DNA of 64,000 nucleotides. It comes from Megasphaera stantonii (GTDB lineage Bacteria; Bacillota; Negativicutes; Veillonellales; Megasphaeraceae). A program made the translations under genes and the position numbers. The stretch covers positions 930,001-994,000 of the forward strand of contig NZ_CP029462.1 in NCBI RefSeq assembly GCF_003367905.1, given 5' to 3'. Below, piece after piece: positions 36,356 to 45,932 of the stretch (positions within the stretch are counted from its first letter, which is position 1; every line of letters starts with the position of its first letter). The notes under the pieces are model-generated. The model saw only the letters and a list, made by a program, of their open reading frames with translations. It ran no database searches and had not been told where the DNA came from.

Positions 36356-37177
36356 TTACTCGTGATACAACTCTTTATTGCGTTTGACGATTTCCATGAC
36401 AAGATTTGCTGTTTCTTCAATTGCTTTCGACGACACGTCGATAATCGGGCAATGAAGACGGCGCATGACGTTGCGGGCATACGTCAGTTCTTCATTGATC
36501 CGCTCGATGTTGGCGTAGCTGGCGTTCGAATCGAGGCCCATGCTGCGCAGCCGTTCCGAACGGATAAAATTCAATTTAAAGGGATCGATAATGAGGCCGA
36601 CGATTTTACGGGCCGGCACCTGGAATAATTCCGGAGGCAAGGCTACTTCCGGCACCAAGGGCAGGTTGGCAGCCTTGATCCGCTTATGAGCCAAATACAT
36701 AGATAAGGGCGTCTTAGACGTACGGGATACGCCGACGATGACGATATCAGCCTTTAAGAAGCCCATCGGATTTTTGCCGTCGTCAAATTTGACGGCGAAT
36801 TCAATCGCTTCGACGCGCTTGAAGTATTCTTCGTCGAGCTGATGAATCATGCCCGGCTTCATCGTCGGTTCCGTATGGGTCAGCGTGCCTACGCCGGCCA
36901 GCATCGGGCCGATGATGTCGACGAGGGTAACGTTCTGCGCGTTAGACAACTCCTGCAGCTTGCGCCGCAGCGTCGGGGATATAATAGTACAGCAGATCAT
37001 CGCGCTGTGTTCTTTCGCCTTTTGTACGATTTCTTCGACCTGCTGTTCCGTACGAATATAGGGCATGCGCACGATATCAAATTCCTGTTTGTCGTACTGG
37101 CAGGCCGCCGCCCGGGCTACGCGTTCCGCCGTATCTCCCAGCGAGTCCGAGCAGGCGTAAATGATCGGTTTTGCCAC
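36356..37177 (-). CDS. ppsR: PEP synthase / PPDK regulatory protein
   Basis: 273 residues of the DUF299 family: YACSDSLGDTAERVARA at the N-terminus, the P-loop GVSRTSKTPLS (about 152-162) and the C-terminal ARNVMRRLHCPIIDVSSKAIEE. These bifunctional kinase/pyrophosphorylases switch PEP synthase or pyruvate phosphate dikinase on and off by threonine phosphorylation. It follows ccpN by one base, the same pair found in Bacillus (ccpN-yqfL), and its target ppsA lies just beyond the IS element. Confidence 0.95.
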   Translation of the reverse strand: MAKPIIYACSDSLGDTAERVARAAACQYDKQEFDIVRMPYIRTEQQVEEIVQKAKEHSAMICCTIISPTLRRKLQELSNAQNVTLVDIIGPMLAGVGTLTHTEPTMKPGMIHQLDEEYFKRVEAIEFAVKFDDGKNPMGFLKADIVIVGVSRTSKTPLSMYLAHKRIKAANLPLVPEVALPPELFQVPARKIVGLIIDPFKLNFIRSERLRSMGLDSNASYANIERINEELTYARNVMRRLHCPIIDVSSKAIEETANLVMEIVKRNKELYHE

Positions 37178-37178
37178 C

Positions 37179-37820
37179 TTACGTTCTCCTTCCTAATCCA
37201 CATTCAACAAATAACCGCGTAATGTTTGTTTTCGATATTCTTCCGACAATCTGTAAATCCTTCTTATCTTCCTCATCCGTATCGAGAACATGAACTACCG
37301 GCAGACAATCAATTTCATATTCTATCATGCGCTGCGCCGCTGCCAGCGCCTTTTCATCAGCCTGCACGTAAATGACCTTGCTGACCGGCGTCATGACCAT
37401 ACGCACCGGCAGAGCTCTCAAATCGTTGTTGCCCATAGCCGTCTTCAACAAATCCTTTCGGGATACGACACCGGCCAGAATATTATCCGTCGCGACAAAT
37501 ACCGTTCCCGCATCTTCCGTAAACATAGCGATGACCGCGTCGTAGGCGCTGGTGTGCTCGCCGACGATGACCGGCTGCGATAAGCACGACTCAATGCTGA
37601 TATCCATGATCTTTTGAGACAGCAAGTCCTTTTCCTTATCGCCGATAAAGAAATATCCCAGCTTTGGCCGCGCGTCTATCAGTCCCAGCATCGTCAATAT
37701 CGCCAGGTCGGAGCGCAGCGCTGCCCGCGTCACGTGCAGCTGGTCGGCAATGTGCTGTCCCGTAATCGGACTATGCTCCTTGACGATATTCAAAATCGTT
37801 CCCTGCCGTTCCGATAACAT
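37179..37820 (-). CDS. ccpN: CcpN-like repressor (HTH plus two CBS domains)
   Basis: 213 residues: a DeoR/HTH_11-like winged helix (1-60, TGQHIADQLHVTRAALRSDLAIL), then two CBS domains (about 75-200). In Bacillus, CcpN represses gluconeogenic genes on glycolytic substrates and responds to ATP/ADP. Directly upstream of ppsR and next to ppsA, which is the expected target. The start at 37820 is a GTG/ATG within AGGAGG-type spacing (CAGGAGGTG). The promoter may be hybrid with the IS end. Confidence 0.88.
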   Translation of the reverse strand: MLSERQGTILNIVKEHSPITGQHIADQLHVTRAALRSDLAILTMLGLIDARPKLGYFFIGDKEKDLLSQKIMDISIESCLSQPVIVGEHTSAYDAVIAMFTEDAGTVFVATDNILAGVVSRKDLLKTAMGNNDLRALPVRMVMTPVSKVIYVQADEKALAAAQRMIEYEIDCLPVVHVLDTDEEDKKDLQIVGRISKTNITRLFVECGLGRRT

Positions 37821-37852
37821 ATTGTGGTTTCACCTCCTGATAATCGCTTATT

Positions 37853-37882
37853 ATCATACCATATTTTACGGTTAATTGTAAA
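37853..37882 (-). promoter_or_regulatory. Candidate hybrid promoter of ccpN at the IS end
   Basis: On the minus strand a -10 TATGAT (37853-37858, preceded by TGG) belongs to the chromosome, while TTTACA (37877-37882) lies in the terminal repeat of the IS, 18 bases away. The original chromosome had only ATGCAT at about this distance, a worse -35 box. Its activity is inferred. Confidence 0.5.
37857..37869. repeat. Left target-site duplication of the IS30 element
   Basis: TACCATATTTTAC, identical to 39089-39101, directly abuts the left terminal repeat. Confidence 0.85.
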
Positions 37883-39088
37883 ATGAATTTGAACAGGTAA
37901 TCAAAAAAACAAAAATCCATAGTGAAGCTTCATGTTAAAATGGTTTTGCGAGAAATCATCAACAAAGGAGCAATCACTATGGATCACATCCATTCTAACA
38001 CAATTGAGGACGTACGTACACCCGGCCGCCATCTTTCTTTGGAGGAACGTGGCATGATTCAGGCCCTGCATCGCCAGGGGCTTTCCCTTCGCAACATCGC
38101 TGCTGCAGTAGGATGTGCTCATACGACTGTTTTCTATGAACTTCGGCGTGGAACGCCGGATCGGAAAAGCAAGCACGGTCGTGCCCCTCAGTATATGGCA
38201 AAGCGCGGTCAGAAGGCTTATGCAGAGAATCGCAAGAACTCCAGGAAGCCTTGTAAAATCGATCATGACGACTGCGAGCTGTTTATCCAATGGATGGTGG
38301 AACGAGTCCGCCAGGAACGCTGGTCACTGGATGCCTGCGTTGGCTATGCTAGGCGAAATAAGCTATTTACTCCGGAACAGATTCCCTGTACCAAGACGCT
38401 CTACAACATGCTTTGGGCTAACAAACTTCCACTGTCACTCTTCGAGGTACCGCAGGTCTTGAAGCACAAACGCCGCCGCAAATGGGTGCGTAAGAACAAA
38501 CGTATGAAGGGCCGCTCCATTGAGGAACGTCCTGCCGTCGTCGATGATGGTACCGAGATGGGCCACTGGGAAGTGGATACGGTCGTTGGTCGGCGCGCAG
38601 GTCGTGAAGCAGTAGTCTTCACCGCTGTTGAAAAGGTTACGCGCAACTACATCGCTATCCGAATTCCTGGACGTACCTGCGCCGGCGTTGAAGCTGCTCT
38701 TGCACAGTTGCAGGAGCGATATGGCGCAGAGTACTTCAGCCAGATCTTTAAGACGATGACGGCCGATAACGGTCCAGAGTTTGAGAACTTATCGCAGTTC
38801 GAGAGCCTCGGTACTAAGATATACTTTACACATCCGTACAGCTCATGGGAGCGGGCTCAGAACGAACGCCACAATGGCCTGCTGAGGGATTTCATCCCAA
38901 AGGGCATGTCCATGGAGCGGTTCTCTGATGAGGATATCCTGAACATGGCAGATACGCTGAACCAGCGCCCACGGCGTGTTTTGGGCTACCATACGCCGTC
39001 AGAGCTATTTGATGCATTCCTCGATGAAGTTTATGCTAGTGAGTGTGTTTCCTGATTATGGTTGTTCAAATTCAACTTGCAATTTACC
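37870..39088 (+). mobile_element. IS30-family insertion sequence, 1219 bp, complete
   Basis: Terminal inverted repeats of about 26 bases with 4 mismatches begin GGTTAATTG on the left and GGTAAATTG on the right (as complement) and share the block TGAATTTGAACA. They abut 13-base direct repeats exactly. One intact transposase gene fills it. It lies between ppsA and ccpN in opposite orientation to both. Confidence 0.93.
37979..39055 (+). CDS. IS30-family transposase
   Basis: 358 residues from the ATG at 37979 (AAAGGAG eight bases upstream). N-terminal HTH_38 (LSLEERGMIQALHRQGLSLRNIAAAVGC) and the DDE core: Asp in EMGHWEVDTVVG, Asp in TADNGPEF, Glu in WERAQNERHNGLLRD. The frame is complete with no stops, so it could be active. 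Confidence 0.95.
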   Translation: MDHIHSNTIEDVRTPGRHLSLEERGMIQALHRQGLSLRNIAAAVGCAHTTVFYELRRGTPDRKSKHGRAPQYMAKRGQKAYAENRKNSRKPCKIDHDDCELFIQWMVERVRQERWSLDACVGYARRNKLFTPEQIPCTKTLYNMLWANKLPLSLFEVPQVLKHKRRRKWVRKNKRMKGRSIEERPAVVDDGTEMGHWEVDTVVGRRAGREAVVFTAVEKVTRNYIAIRIPGRTCAGVEAALAQLQERYGAEYFSQIFKTMTADNGPEFENLSQFESLGTKIYFTHPYSSWERAQNERHNGLLRDFIPKGMSMERFSDEDILNMADTLNQRPRRVLGYHTPSELFDAFLDEVYASECVS

Positions 39089-39101
39089 TACCATATTTTA
39101 C
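39089..39101. repeat. Right target-site duplication of the IS30 element
   Basis: TACCATATTTTAC, identical to 37857-37869, directly after the right end. Confidence 0.85.
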
Positions 39102-39115
39102 TCCAAGATGCATAA

Positions 39116-39165
39116 GAAAAAGGCGGACCAAAAGAAATAATTTACTCTTTTGGCGCCGCCTTTTC
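39116..39165 (-). terminator. Terminator of ppsA
   Basis: On the minus strand GGCGG-GCCAAAAGA pairs with TCTTTTGGTCCGCC (one bulge), followed by TTTTT. It ends just before the site where the IS is inserted. Confidence 0.88.
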
Positions 39166-39178
39166 TCATATCATCGAC

Positions 39179-41578
39179 TTACCATGTATAATCTTCTGTA
39201 TCTGCGCGGCCTTTTCCGGTCAGGGAATCCATCAGCATACGCTGTTCGATCTGCGCGACGTTCTTGCGCGTCGATACAACGGCGTCGGGATTGACGGAAA
39301 TAGAATCGATGCCGCTCTTAACGAGAAATTCCGTAAAATCAGGATATACGCTCGGCGCCTGGCCGCAGATGGAAACGGTCTTTCCATCCCGGTGAGCTAC
39401 TTCGATCAAGTGGCGAATAGCCCGCTTAACGGCTAAGTTGCGTTCGTCAAACAGAGGAGCTACCGTTTCGTTATCGCGGTCGCAGCCCATGACGAGCATC
39501 GTCAGGTCGTTGGAACCGATGGAATACCCGTCGACAAACTTATTGAACTGATCCGCCAGGATGATGTTGGAAGGAATTTCAGCCATCAGCCATACTTTGA
39601 AGTCCGGTCCGCGGTGGAGTCCTTCTTCAGCCATGAGGCCGACGATCTTTTCCATTTCGTCGACGCGGCGGCAGAAGGGAACCATGACGTTCAGATTCTT
39701 GAAGCCGTATTCTTCGCGGACTTTGCGGACGGCCTGCAATTCCAGGCGGAAGGCTGCGACGTATTTCGGGTCGTAGTAGCGGGATGCGCCGCGCCAGCCT
39801 AAGAGAGCGCTGCTTTCCTGCGGTTCATACTTGTCGCCGCCCTTGAGGTTGCGGTATTCGCTGGATTTGAAATCGCTGAGGCGAAGCGTTACCGGGCGCG
39901 GAGCCAATGCCTGGCAAACCTTGCGCATGCCGTCGGCCAGCTGGTCGACGACGCGTTCGGGATGGCCGATTTCGATGAGATACAAGGGATGTTCGTGAAT
40001 GAACGTCGTCCAGATGAATTCTTCGCGCATGAGGCCGATGCCGTCGCAGGGCAGCTTACCGTGTTTTTCCGCCAAGTCGGGGTTGCCCAGGTTCATGTAA
40101 ATCTTCGTGCCCGTAATGGGAACCGGTTCGGACATGACGACTGTCGCCTGGCCGCCGGCCTGAGCTGCTTCTTCCTTCGGTTTTACGATATCGGCGACGG
40201 TGCCTTCGTATACGATGCCGTTCGTCGCGTCGACAGTAATATCCGCACCGTCGGGAATCGTCGTCGTCGCTTCAACGCTGCGGCTCTTCGTGCCGACGAT
40301 GCAGGGGATGCCCAGCTCGCGGCTGACGATCGACGCGTGGCAGGTCATGCCGCCGGCGTCGGTGACGATGGCTCTGGCCTTCTTCATAGCCGGCACCCAG
40401 TCAGGGGCGGTCATCGTCGTAACGAGGATTTCCCCTTCCTTAAATTCTTCGATCTTCGACGGATCGAGGATGACGTGGGCTTTGCCGGCGGCGCTGCCCG
40501 GGCTGGCCGGCAGGCCCTTTACGATGACCTTGCGGTCCGTCGTCACGGCTGCAGGAGCCGCTTCGGCCTGTCCCTTTTCCTGATTTTTCTTGGACCATAC
40601 CGTTTCGGGGCGGGCCTGGAGGAGCCATACCTTGTTATCCCGTTCGTCGACGCCCCATTCCATATCCATGTAGCAGCCGTAATGCTGTTCGATAGCCTTG
40701 GCGTACGTTGCCAGTTCTTTTACCTGTTCGTCCGTAATGACCTGCATCTTCTGTTCTTCTTCCGGCACGAGCTGTTCTTCGCAGTCGCCGCCGGGCTTGC
40801 GGACGAGCTTCACGGGCTTCGTATTGATCATCTTGTCCAGAATCGTCAAATCGTCCTTCTTGACGCGGAAGTTATCCGGCGTAACCGTACCCTGTACGAC
40901 GTATTCGCCCAGGCCCCAGGCGCCTTCGATCGTAATCGTCGAATCGTCGCCCGTCACGAGGTCGACCGTAAACATAACGCCGGCAGCCTTGGAGAATACC
41001 ATCATCTGGACGGCGGCGCTCAAGGCGACGGACAGATGGTCGAAGCCTTTCTTCGTCCGATAGTACGTAGCGCGGTCGGTAAACGTAGAGGCATAGCATT
41101 CCTTGACCTTCTGGATTACCATATCGGCGCCCTGGACGTTCAGATACGTATCCTGCTGTCCGGCAAAGCTGGCGTCGGGAAGGTCTTCTGCCGTAGCGCT
41201 GGAACGGACGGCGACAAAGGGATTGTCTTCGCCGACTTTTTTGCCCAGTTCTGCATAGCTGGCCCGAATCGCTTCGGCCAGGTCAGCCGGCATATCGGCA
41301 GCGCAAATTGCTTCGCGGACAGCTGCCGTGACGCTGCGGAGCTGAATGGGGTCTTCTACATCGGTCAGGCCCTGGAGAAGTTCTTTAATCTTTTCATCCA
41401 AGCCCGTTTCGCGCATAAAATGACGGTACCCTTCGGCCGTCGTAGCGAAGCCGTAAGGTACGGGTACGCTCGTCTGCGACGTCAGTTCGCCCAGCGAAGA
41501 AGATTTCCCGCCTACGAGAGCGACGTCCTCGCGGCGCAGTTCATCAAACCATAATACAAAAGCCTTATCTCTATCCAT
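39179..41578 (-). CDS. ppsA: Phosphoenolpyruvate synthase
   Basis: 799 residues: an N-terminal ATP-grasp domain (VGGKSSSLGEL, VRSSATAEDLPDASFAGQQDTYLN), the swivelling domain with the phosphorylated His414 in GGMTCHASIVSREL, and the C-terminal PEP/pyruvate barrel with Cys738 in SICGQAPS. It makes PEP, AMP and phosphate from pyruvate and ATP; the GGMTCHA motif fits PEP synthase rather than PPDK. The neighbouring ppsR is its regulator. Promoter at 41635-41663. Confidence 0.95.
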   Translation of the reverse strand: MDRDKAFVLWFDELRREDVALVGGKSSSLGELTSQTSVPVPYGFATTAEGYRHFMRETGLDEKIKELLQGLTDVEDPIQLRSVTAAVREAICAADMPADLAEAIRASYAELGKKVGEDNPFVAVRSSATAEDLPDASFAGQQDTYLNVQGADMVIQKVKECYASTFTDRATYYRTKKGFDHLSVALSAAVQMMVFSKAAGVMFTVDLVTGDDSTITIEGAWGLGEYVVQGTVTPDNFRVKKDDLTILDKMINTKPVKLVRKPGGDCEEQLVPEEEQKMQVITDEQVKELATYAKAIEQHYGCYMDMEWGVDERDNKVWLLQARPETVWSKKNQEKGQAEAAPAAVTTDRKVIVKGLPASPGSAAGKAHVILDPSKIEEFKEGEILVTTMTAPDWVPAMKKARAIVTDAGGMTCHASIVSRELGIPCIVGTKSRSVEATTTIPDGADITVDATNGIVYEGTVADIVKPKEEAAQAGGQATVVMSEPVPITGTKIYMNLGNPDLAEKHGKLPCDGIGLMREEFIWTTFIHEHPLYLIEIGHPERVVDQLADGMRKVCQALAPRPVTLRLSDFKSSEYRNLKGGDKYEPQESSALLGWRGASRYYDPKYVAAFRLELQAVRKVREEYGFKNLNVMVPFCRRVDEMEKIVGLMAEEGLHRGPDFKVWLMAEIPSNIILADQFNKFVDGYSIGSNDLTMLVMGCDRDNETVAPLFDERNLAVKRAIRHLIEVAHRDGKTVSICGQAPSVYPDFTEFLVKSGIDSISVNPDAVVSTRKNVAQIEQRMLMDSLTGKGRADTEDYTW

Positions 41579-41923
41579 TCCCTCTTACCTCCTAGAACAA
41601 GCAGATATGCTATTTATTTGTTTCCTTTACATTTATGGTACTTTATTTGTTAGAAAAAGTCAACACATTTTCAGTATCTATTGTACATTTCTTTTATATA
41701 TTATATACTATTTGTGCGGTATTGCTTATGTAACTATCTAAAAATAGTATAATGCCCCTTCCGGCAATGATTTTCGCCCCTTTCCGGCTTTTCCCGCCGC
41801 AAAAGTCCCTTCCGCATATAGGATAATGTATATAAATATGCTATAATAAGAAATTAGCAAAGATTCATTTCTGCTTATTGAAAGTTATATATTATATTTA
41901 TGTTTTATAATATAGGAGGATCT
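41579..41923. other. Divergent intergenic region, ppsA / PBP1A
   Basis: No gene. It holds the ppsA promoter on the minus strand and AT-rich sequence with two TATAAT hexamers on the plus strand (41748-41753 and 41842-41847), neither with a convincing -35 at 17 bases. A CcpN operator would be expected near 41635-41663 but I cannot recognise one. Confidence 0.5.
41635..41663 (-). promoter_or_regulatory. Promoter of ppsA
   Basis: Minus-strand TTGACT (41658-41663) and TACCAT (41635-41640), 17 bases apart. Confidence 0.55.
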
Positions 41924-43987
41924 ATGTATACGCCTAGACGGAGAGCTAAACATGCTAAAAAATCATCAGGACCTATGCACCGTCTGCGACTCCTGATTAT
42001 CTTATGCGTCGTCGTAATCGCCGGCCTGACCTTCGGCTACATTTTCGCCGCCTATCAAAGCCTGCCTACGGTAGGCAACAACATGCGGCCTGCCGTGTCG
42101 TCGCAGGTCTTCGATATTCACGGCCGCCTCGTGACGACCCTGCATTCCGACCAAAACCGCCTGCCTATCGACATCAACAAGGTGCCCCAGCATTTGCAGA
42201 ACGCCTTTATCGCCGCGGAAGACAACCGCTTCTACGACCATATCGGTATCGACCCCATCGGCATCGGCCGGGCCATCGTGACGAACATTACCAGCGGCGG
42301 CATCGCCCAGGGCGGCAGCACCATTACGCAGCAGCTGGCGAAAAACGCCTTCCTGTCGCAGGAACAGACGCTGAAACGCAAAATCCAGGAAGCCATGCTG
42401 GCCCTGGAAATCGAACGGAAATACAGTAAAAAAGAAATTCTGGAAATGTACATGAACCAGATTTATTTCGGCCAGGGCGCGTACGGCATCCAGACGGCAG
42501 CCCGCACGTACTTCGACAAGGACGTCGACCAGCTGAACCTCAAGCAGTGCGCTATGCTGGCCGGTCTGCCCAAGAGCCCTAATTACTACTCGCCCTTCAA
42601 TAATCTGGAAGAAGCGAAAAAACGCACGAACACCGTCTTAGACCAAATGGTGAAATACGGCTATATTTCTCAGGATGAATGTACGGAAGCGAAAAACGCC
42701 GACTTAGAATTGACGCAGATGAAGCAGACCGACGACAACGCCGATACGGCTTCCTTCGTCGACTATGTGTCGCAGCTCGTGGCCTCCAAATACGGCGACG
42801 ACGCCCTGTACAAGGAAGGCCTGAAGATTTACACCACCATGGACTTGGAAAAACAGCGCGCCGCAGCAGAAGCCCTGCGCCAGCTGCCGGACAACTACAA
42901 GGACGAAAACGGCTTGACCCAGCCGCAGGGCGCCCTCGTCTCCATCGACCCGAGAAACGGCCACATCCTGGCTATGGTCGGCGGCCGCGGCCAGGACAGC
43001 TTCAACCGCGCCACCATGGCCGTCCGCCAGCCCGGTTCGGCTTTCAAGCCCTTCGTATACATGACGGCCCTGCAGCACGACATGTCGCCGTACTCGACAA
43101 TGGAAGACAAGGCCATCTCGTACGGCTCGTGGAGCCCGCAGAACTCCGATATGACCTTCCGCGGCAAGATATCTCTGGCCGACGCCCTGGCCCTTTCGGT
43201 CAACACCGTCGCCGTCCAGCTGGCTGACGAAGTCGGTCCCTCCAATATCATCGCCAACGTCAAGAAAATGGGCATTACGACGATGGAAAAGGACGACGAC
43301 AACCTGGCCATGGCCTTAGGCGGCCTGACCCGGGGCGTAACGCCGCTGGAAATGGCCAGCGCCTACGGCACCTTCGCCAACAGAGGCGTCCACGTCAAAC
43401 CCGTCGCCATCGTCAAGATCCTGGACCGCAACGGCAACGTCCTGGAAAACGAATCCACCCTGAATCAGGATAAAAACAAGACCCAGGTCATGTCGGAAAA
43501 AGAAGCCTATGAAATGACCTATATGCTCGAAGGCGTCATCGATCACGGCACCGGCACAGGCGCCGCCATCGGCCGGCCCGCAGCCGGCAAGACCGGCACG
43601 ACGGACAACAACGTCGACGCCTGGTTCGTCGGCTATACGCCGACCATTGTCACGGCCGTCTGGATCGGCGACGACTCGGGCTCGCACAGCCTGGGCGAAG
43701 TATACGGCGGTACGATTCCGGCAGCTATCTGGCGCGATTACATGACCGTCGCCACGCAGGACGAATCGTACGAAGGCTTCGCCATCCCGGCCGGCATGGA
43801 ACCGATTGCGCCGCCGCCGAAAGAAGAACCTAAACCCAAAGCGGATGACAAAAAAGACGCGGCTAAGGACAAGGGGAATAAATCGCGCGAACCGGCAGCG
43901 CAAAACGACGAATCTTCTGATACCGGCGAACGAGCCGCCGAAGAACGGGCCGTCCAGCAGGCCGCGCGCAACAACAAGGAAGAATAA
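41924..43987 (+). CDS. Class A penicillin-binding protein 1A
   Basis: 687 residues. A basic N-terminus and one transmembrane helix (about 19-42) are followed by a glycosyltransferase 51 domain (EDNRFYDHIGIDPIGIGRAI and QGGSTITQQLAKN, catalytic Glu in EDN) and a transpeptidase domain with S372-x-x-K (GSAFKPF), S-x-N (SVNTVAV) and K556-T-G (GKTGTTD). The C-terminal tail of about 60 residues is Lys/Glu/Pro-rich and disordered. It polymerises and cross-links peptidoglycan. The ATG at 41924 has an AGGAGG site. Confidence 0.95.
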   Translation: MYTPRRRAKHAKKSSGPMHRLRLLIILCVVVIAGLTFGYIFAAYQSLPTVGNNMRPAVSSQVFDIHGRLVTTLHSDQNRLPIDINKVPQHLQNAFIAAEDNRFYDHIGIDPIGIGRAIVTNITSGGIAQGGSTITQQLAKNAFLSQEQTLKRKIQEAMLALEIERKYSKKEILEMYMNQIYFGQGAYGIQTAARTYFDKDVDQLNLKQCAMLAGLPKSPNYYSPFNNLEEAKKRTNTVLDQMVKYGYISQDECTEAKNADLELTQMKQTDDNADTASFVDYVSQLVASKYGDDALYKEGLKIYTTMDLEKQRAAAEALRQLPDNYKDENGLTQPQGALVSIDPRNGHILAMVGGRGQDSFNRATMAVRQPGSAFKPFVYMTALQHDMSPYSTMEDKAISYGSWSPQNSDMTFRGKISLADALALSVNTVAVQLADEVGPSNIIANVKKMGITTMEKDDDNLAMALGGLTRGVTPLEMASAYGTFANRGVHVKPVAIVKILDRNGNVLENESTLNQDKNKTQVMSEKEAYEMTYMLEGVIDHGTGTGAAIGRPAAGKTGTTDNNVDAWFVGYTPTIVTAVWIGDDSGSHSLGEVYGGTIPAAIWRDYMTVATQDESYEGFAIPAGMEPIAPPPKEEPKPKADDKKDAAKDKGNKSREPAAQNDESSDTGERAAEERAVQQAARNNKEE

Positions 43988-44014
43988 CATACTGGCATGC
44001 AATGCCGAGGCTGC

Positions 44015-44067
44015 AAGCCCGTCCCTTCAGCAGATCTGCTCTGCCGAAGGGACGGGCTTATTTTATT
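44015..44067 (+). terminator. Terminator of the PBP1A gene
   Basis: AAGCCCGTCCCTTC and its complement form a 14-base-pair stem followed by ATTTTATTT. Confidence 0.88.
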
Positions 44068-44085
44068 TCACACACTATATACGAC

Positions 44086-44131
44086 AAAAACGCCATAGGG
44101 CTTGGCCGAAACCAATGCCGCTATGGCGTTT
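44086..44131 (-). terminator. Terminator of the pyruvate kinase gene
   Basis: AACGCCATA and TATGGCGTT pair around a 24-base loop; on the minus strand TTTTTGTC follows. Confidence 0.7.
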
Positions 44132-44183
44132 ATAATATACCTATGATATTGTCAGCCCTATGTGCTGGAGGGCGAAGAGGAGA

Positions 44184-45932
44184 TTACCGCGCGTTGGCTT
44201 CGCCGCGGAAAATCGTGCCGCGGCTGGCATCTACCGTGACGACTTCGCCGTTTTCCAGCGCATCGGCAGCATGGGGAGCTCCGACGATCGTCGGGATGCC
44301 GAGGGTAATGGCAACGATGGCCGATTCGCTCGTAAGGCCGACTTCTTCCGATACGATAGCGCCGGCTTTCTTCATGTATTCTACCCATTCTGCTTTAGCC
44401 GAACGGACGACGAGGATGCAGCCCGGCGTAAAGTTCTTTTCCAGCGATTCCGTATCGGTTGCGATGCAGACCTTGCCGATAGCCGAATTGCGGCCGATGC
44501 CCGTGCCGCGGATGAGGATATCGCCTACGACCTGTACGCGAATCATATTCGTCGAGCCGGACTTGGCAACGGGAACGCCGGCCGTGAGGACGACGAGGTC
44601 GCCGGCCTTGATGAGGCCGCTGTCGAGAGCGGCAAAGATGCCGTTGTCGACGACTTCATCCGTATCGCTGGCTTCCTTGCCGACGATAGCCTGGACGCCC
44701 CAGTTCAGCTGGAGGCGGCGGACGACGCTTTCATGAGGGGATACGGCGACGACGGGACATTCCGGACGGAATTTGGAAATCGTCTGGGCTGTGCTGCCTC
44801 GTTCCGTCGACGCGATAATAGCTGCGGCGTGGAGGTCTTCAGCAATTTTTACGACGGCCTTGCCGATGGATTCCGTCGTCGTAGACGACGAAGCGTGTTC
44901 GTCCTGGTGGGACGGCGGCGTGAACTGGCTTTCCGTAAACATAGCTACGCGGGCCATCGTTTCTACGGCTTCGACAGGATACATGCCGCTGGCCGTTTCG
45001 CCGCTGAGCATAACGGCGTCCGTGCCGTCGAGAATGGCGTTGGCGACGTCGCTCGTTTCCGCACGGGTCGGGCGGGGATTGCTGCACATGGATTCCAGCA
45101 TCTGCGTCGCCGTAATGACCGGCTTGCCTGCGGCCTGACATTTGTGAATGAGCATCTTCTGCAGCGTCGGTACTTCTTCTGCCGGCACTTCGACGCCCAA
45201 ATCGCCGCGGGCAACCATGATGCCGTCGCTCATCTTAATGATTTCATCAATATTGTTGACGGCAGCCTGACATTCGATCTTGGAAATAATCTTCATCTGG
45301 CTGTTGTGCTTTTCCAAAATCTTGCGAATCGTCACGACGTCCTTACCGCGCTGAATAAAGGAAGCGGCAATCCAGTCCATATTCATGCGGATGCCGAATT
45401 CAATGTCTGCAGCGTCCGTTTCCGAAACGGCCGGCAGGTTGATGGCGATGCCCGGCACAGCGACGCGCTTGCGGTCGCTCATCTTGCCGCTGTTGAGGAT
45501 TTTCGTATGGATATCCTGGTCTTCGACGCTGATGACTTCCAAGTTTACCAGTCCGTCGGACAAGAGGATATGGTCGCCGGCCTTTACGTCCTGGGGCAGT
45601 TCTTTATAATTTACGGAAACGATCGTTTCGTCGCCTTCGACGTCGCGGGCCGTCAAGGTAAATTTCTTGCCTTCTTCCATTTGGATGGAGCCGTTTTTAA
45701 ACTTGCCGAGGCGGATTTCCGGGCCCTTCGTATCGAGAAGCAGGGCTACGGGAATGCCTACCTTTTTAGAAGCGGCGCGGACCATGTCCATGCGCGCCTT
45801 GTGTTCTTCGTGGGAACCGTGGGAAAAATTAAAGCGGGCAACGTTCATGCCAGCCAGAATCATCTGTTCGACGACTTCCTGGGAATTCGAGCTCGGGCCG
45901 AGCGTGCAGACAATTTTCGTTTTTTTCAACAT
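44184..45932 (-). CDS. pyk: Pyruvate kinase with C-terminal PEP-utilising domain
   Basis: 582 residues. The core (1-475) has TKIVCTLGPSS, LLDTKGPEIR, the catalytic-site MVARGDLGVE and MLESM. An extra domain (about 480-582) ends TLGIPTIVGAPHAADALENGE, like the PEP-utiliser mobile domain found in Bacillus/Geobacillus pyruvate kinases, without an obvious phospho-His. It makes ATP and pyruvate from PEP, the reaction opposed by ppsA in the same neighbourhood. ATG with AAAGGAG upstream. Confidence 0.95.
   Translation of the reverse strand: MLKKTKIVCTLGPSSNSQEVVEQMILAGMNVARFNFSHGSHEEHKARMDMVRAASKKVGIPVALLLDTKGPEIRLGKFKNGSIQMEEGKKFTLTARDVEGDETIVSVNYKELPQDVKAGDHILLSDGLVNLEVISVEDQDIHTKILNSGKMSDRKRVAVPGIAINLPAVSETDAADIEFGIRMNMDWIAASFIQRGKDVVTIRKILEKHNSQMKIISKIECQAAVNNIDEIIKMSDGIMVARGDLGVEVPAEEVPTLQKMLIHKCQAAGKPVITATQMLESMCSNPRPTRAETSDVANAILDGTDAVMLSGETASGMYPVEAVETMARVAMFTESQFTPPSHQDEHASSSTTTESIGKAVVKIAEDLHAAAIIASTERGSTAQTISKFRPECPVVAVSPHESVVRRLQLNWGVQAIVGKEASDTDEVVDNGIFAALDSGLIKAGDLVVLTAGVPVAKSGSTNMIRVQVVGDILIRGTGIGRNSAIGKVCIATDTESLEKNFTPGCILVVRSAKAEWVEYMKKAGAIVSEEVGLTSESAIVAITLGIPTIVGAPHAADALENGEVVTVDASRGTIFRGEANAR

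Noticed and set aside
39962-41554. Plus-strand open frame of 530 residues opposite ppsA
   Set aside because: Antisense shadow of ppsA, with Arg/Gly/His-rich composition and no start signals.
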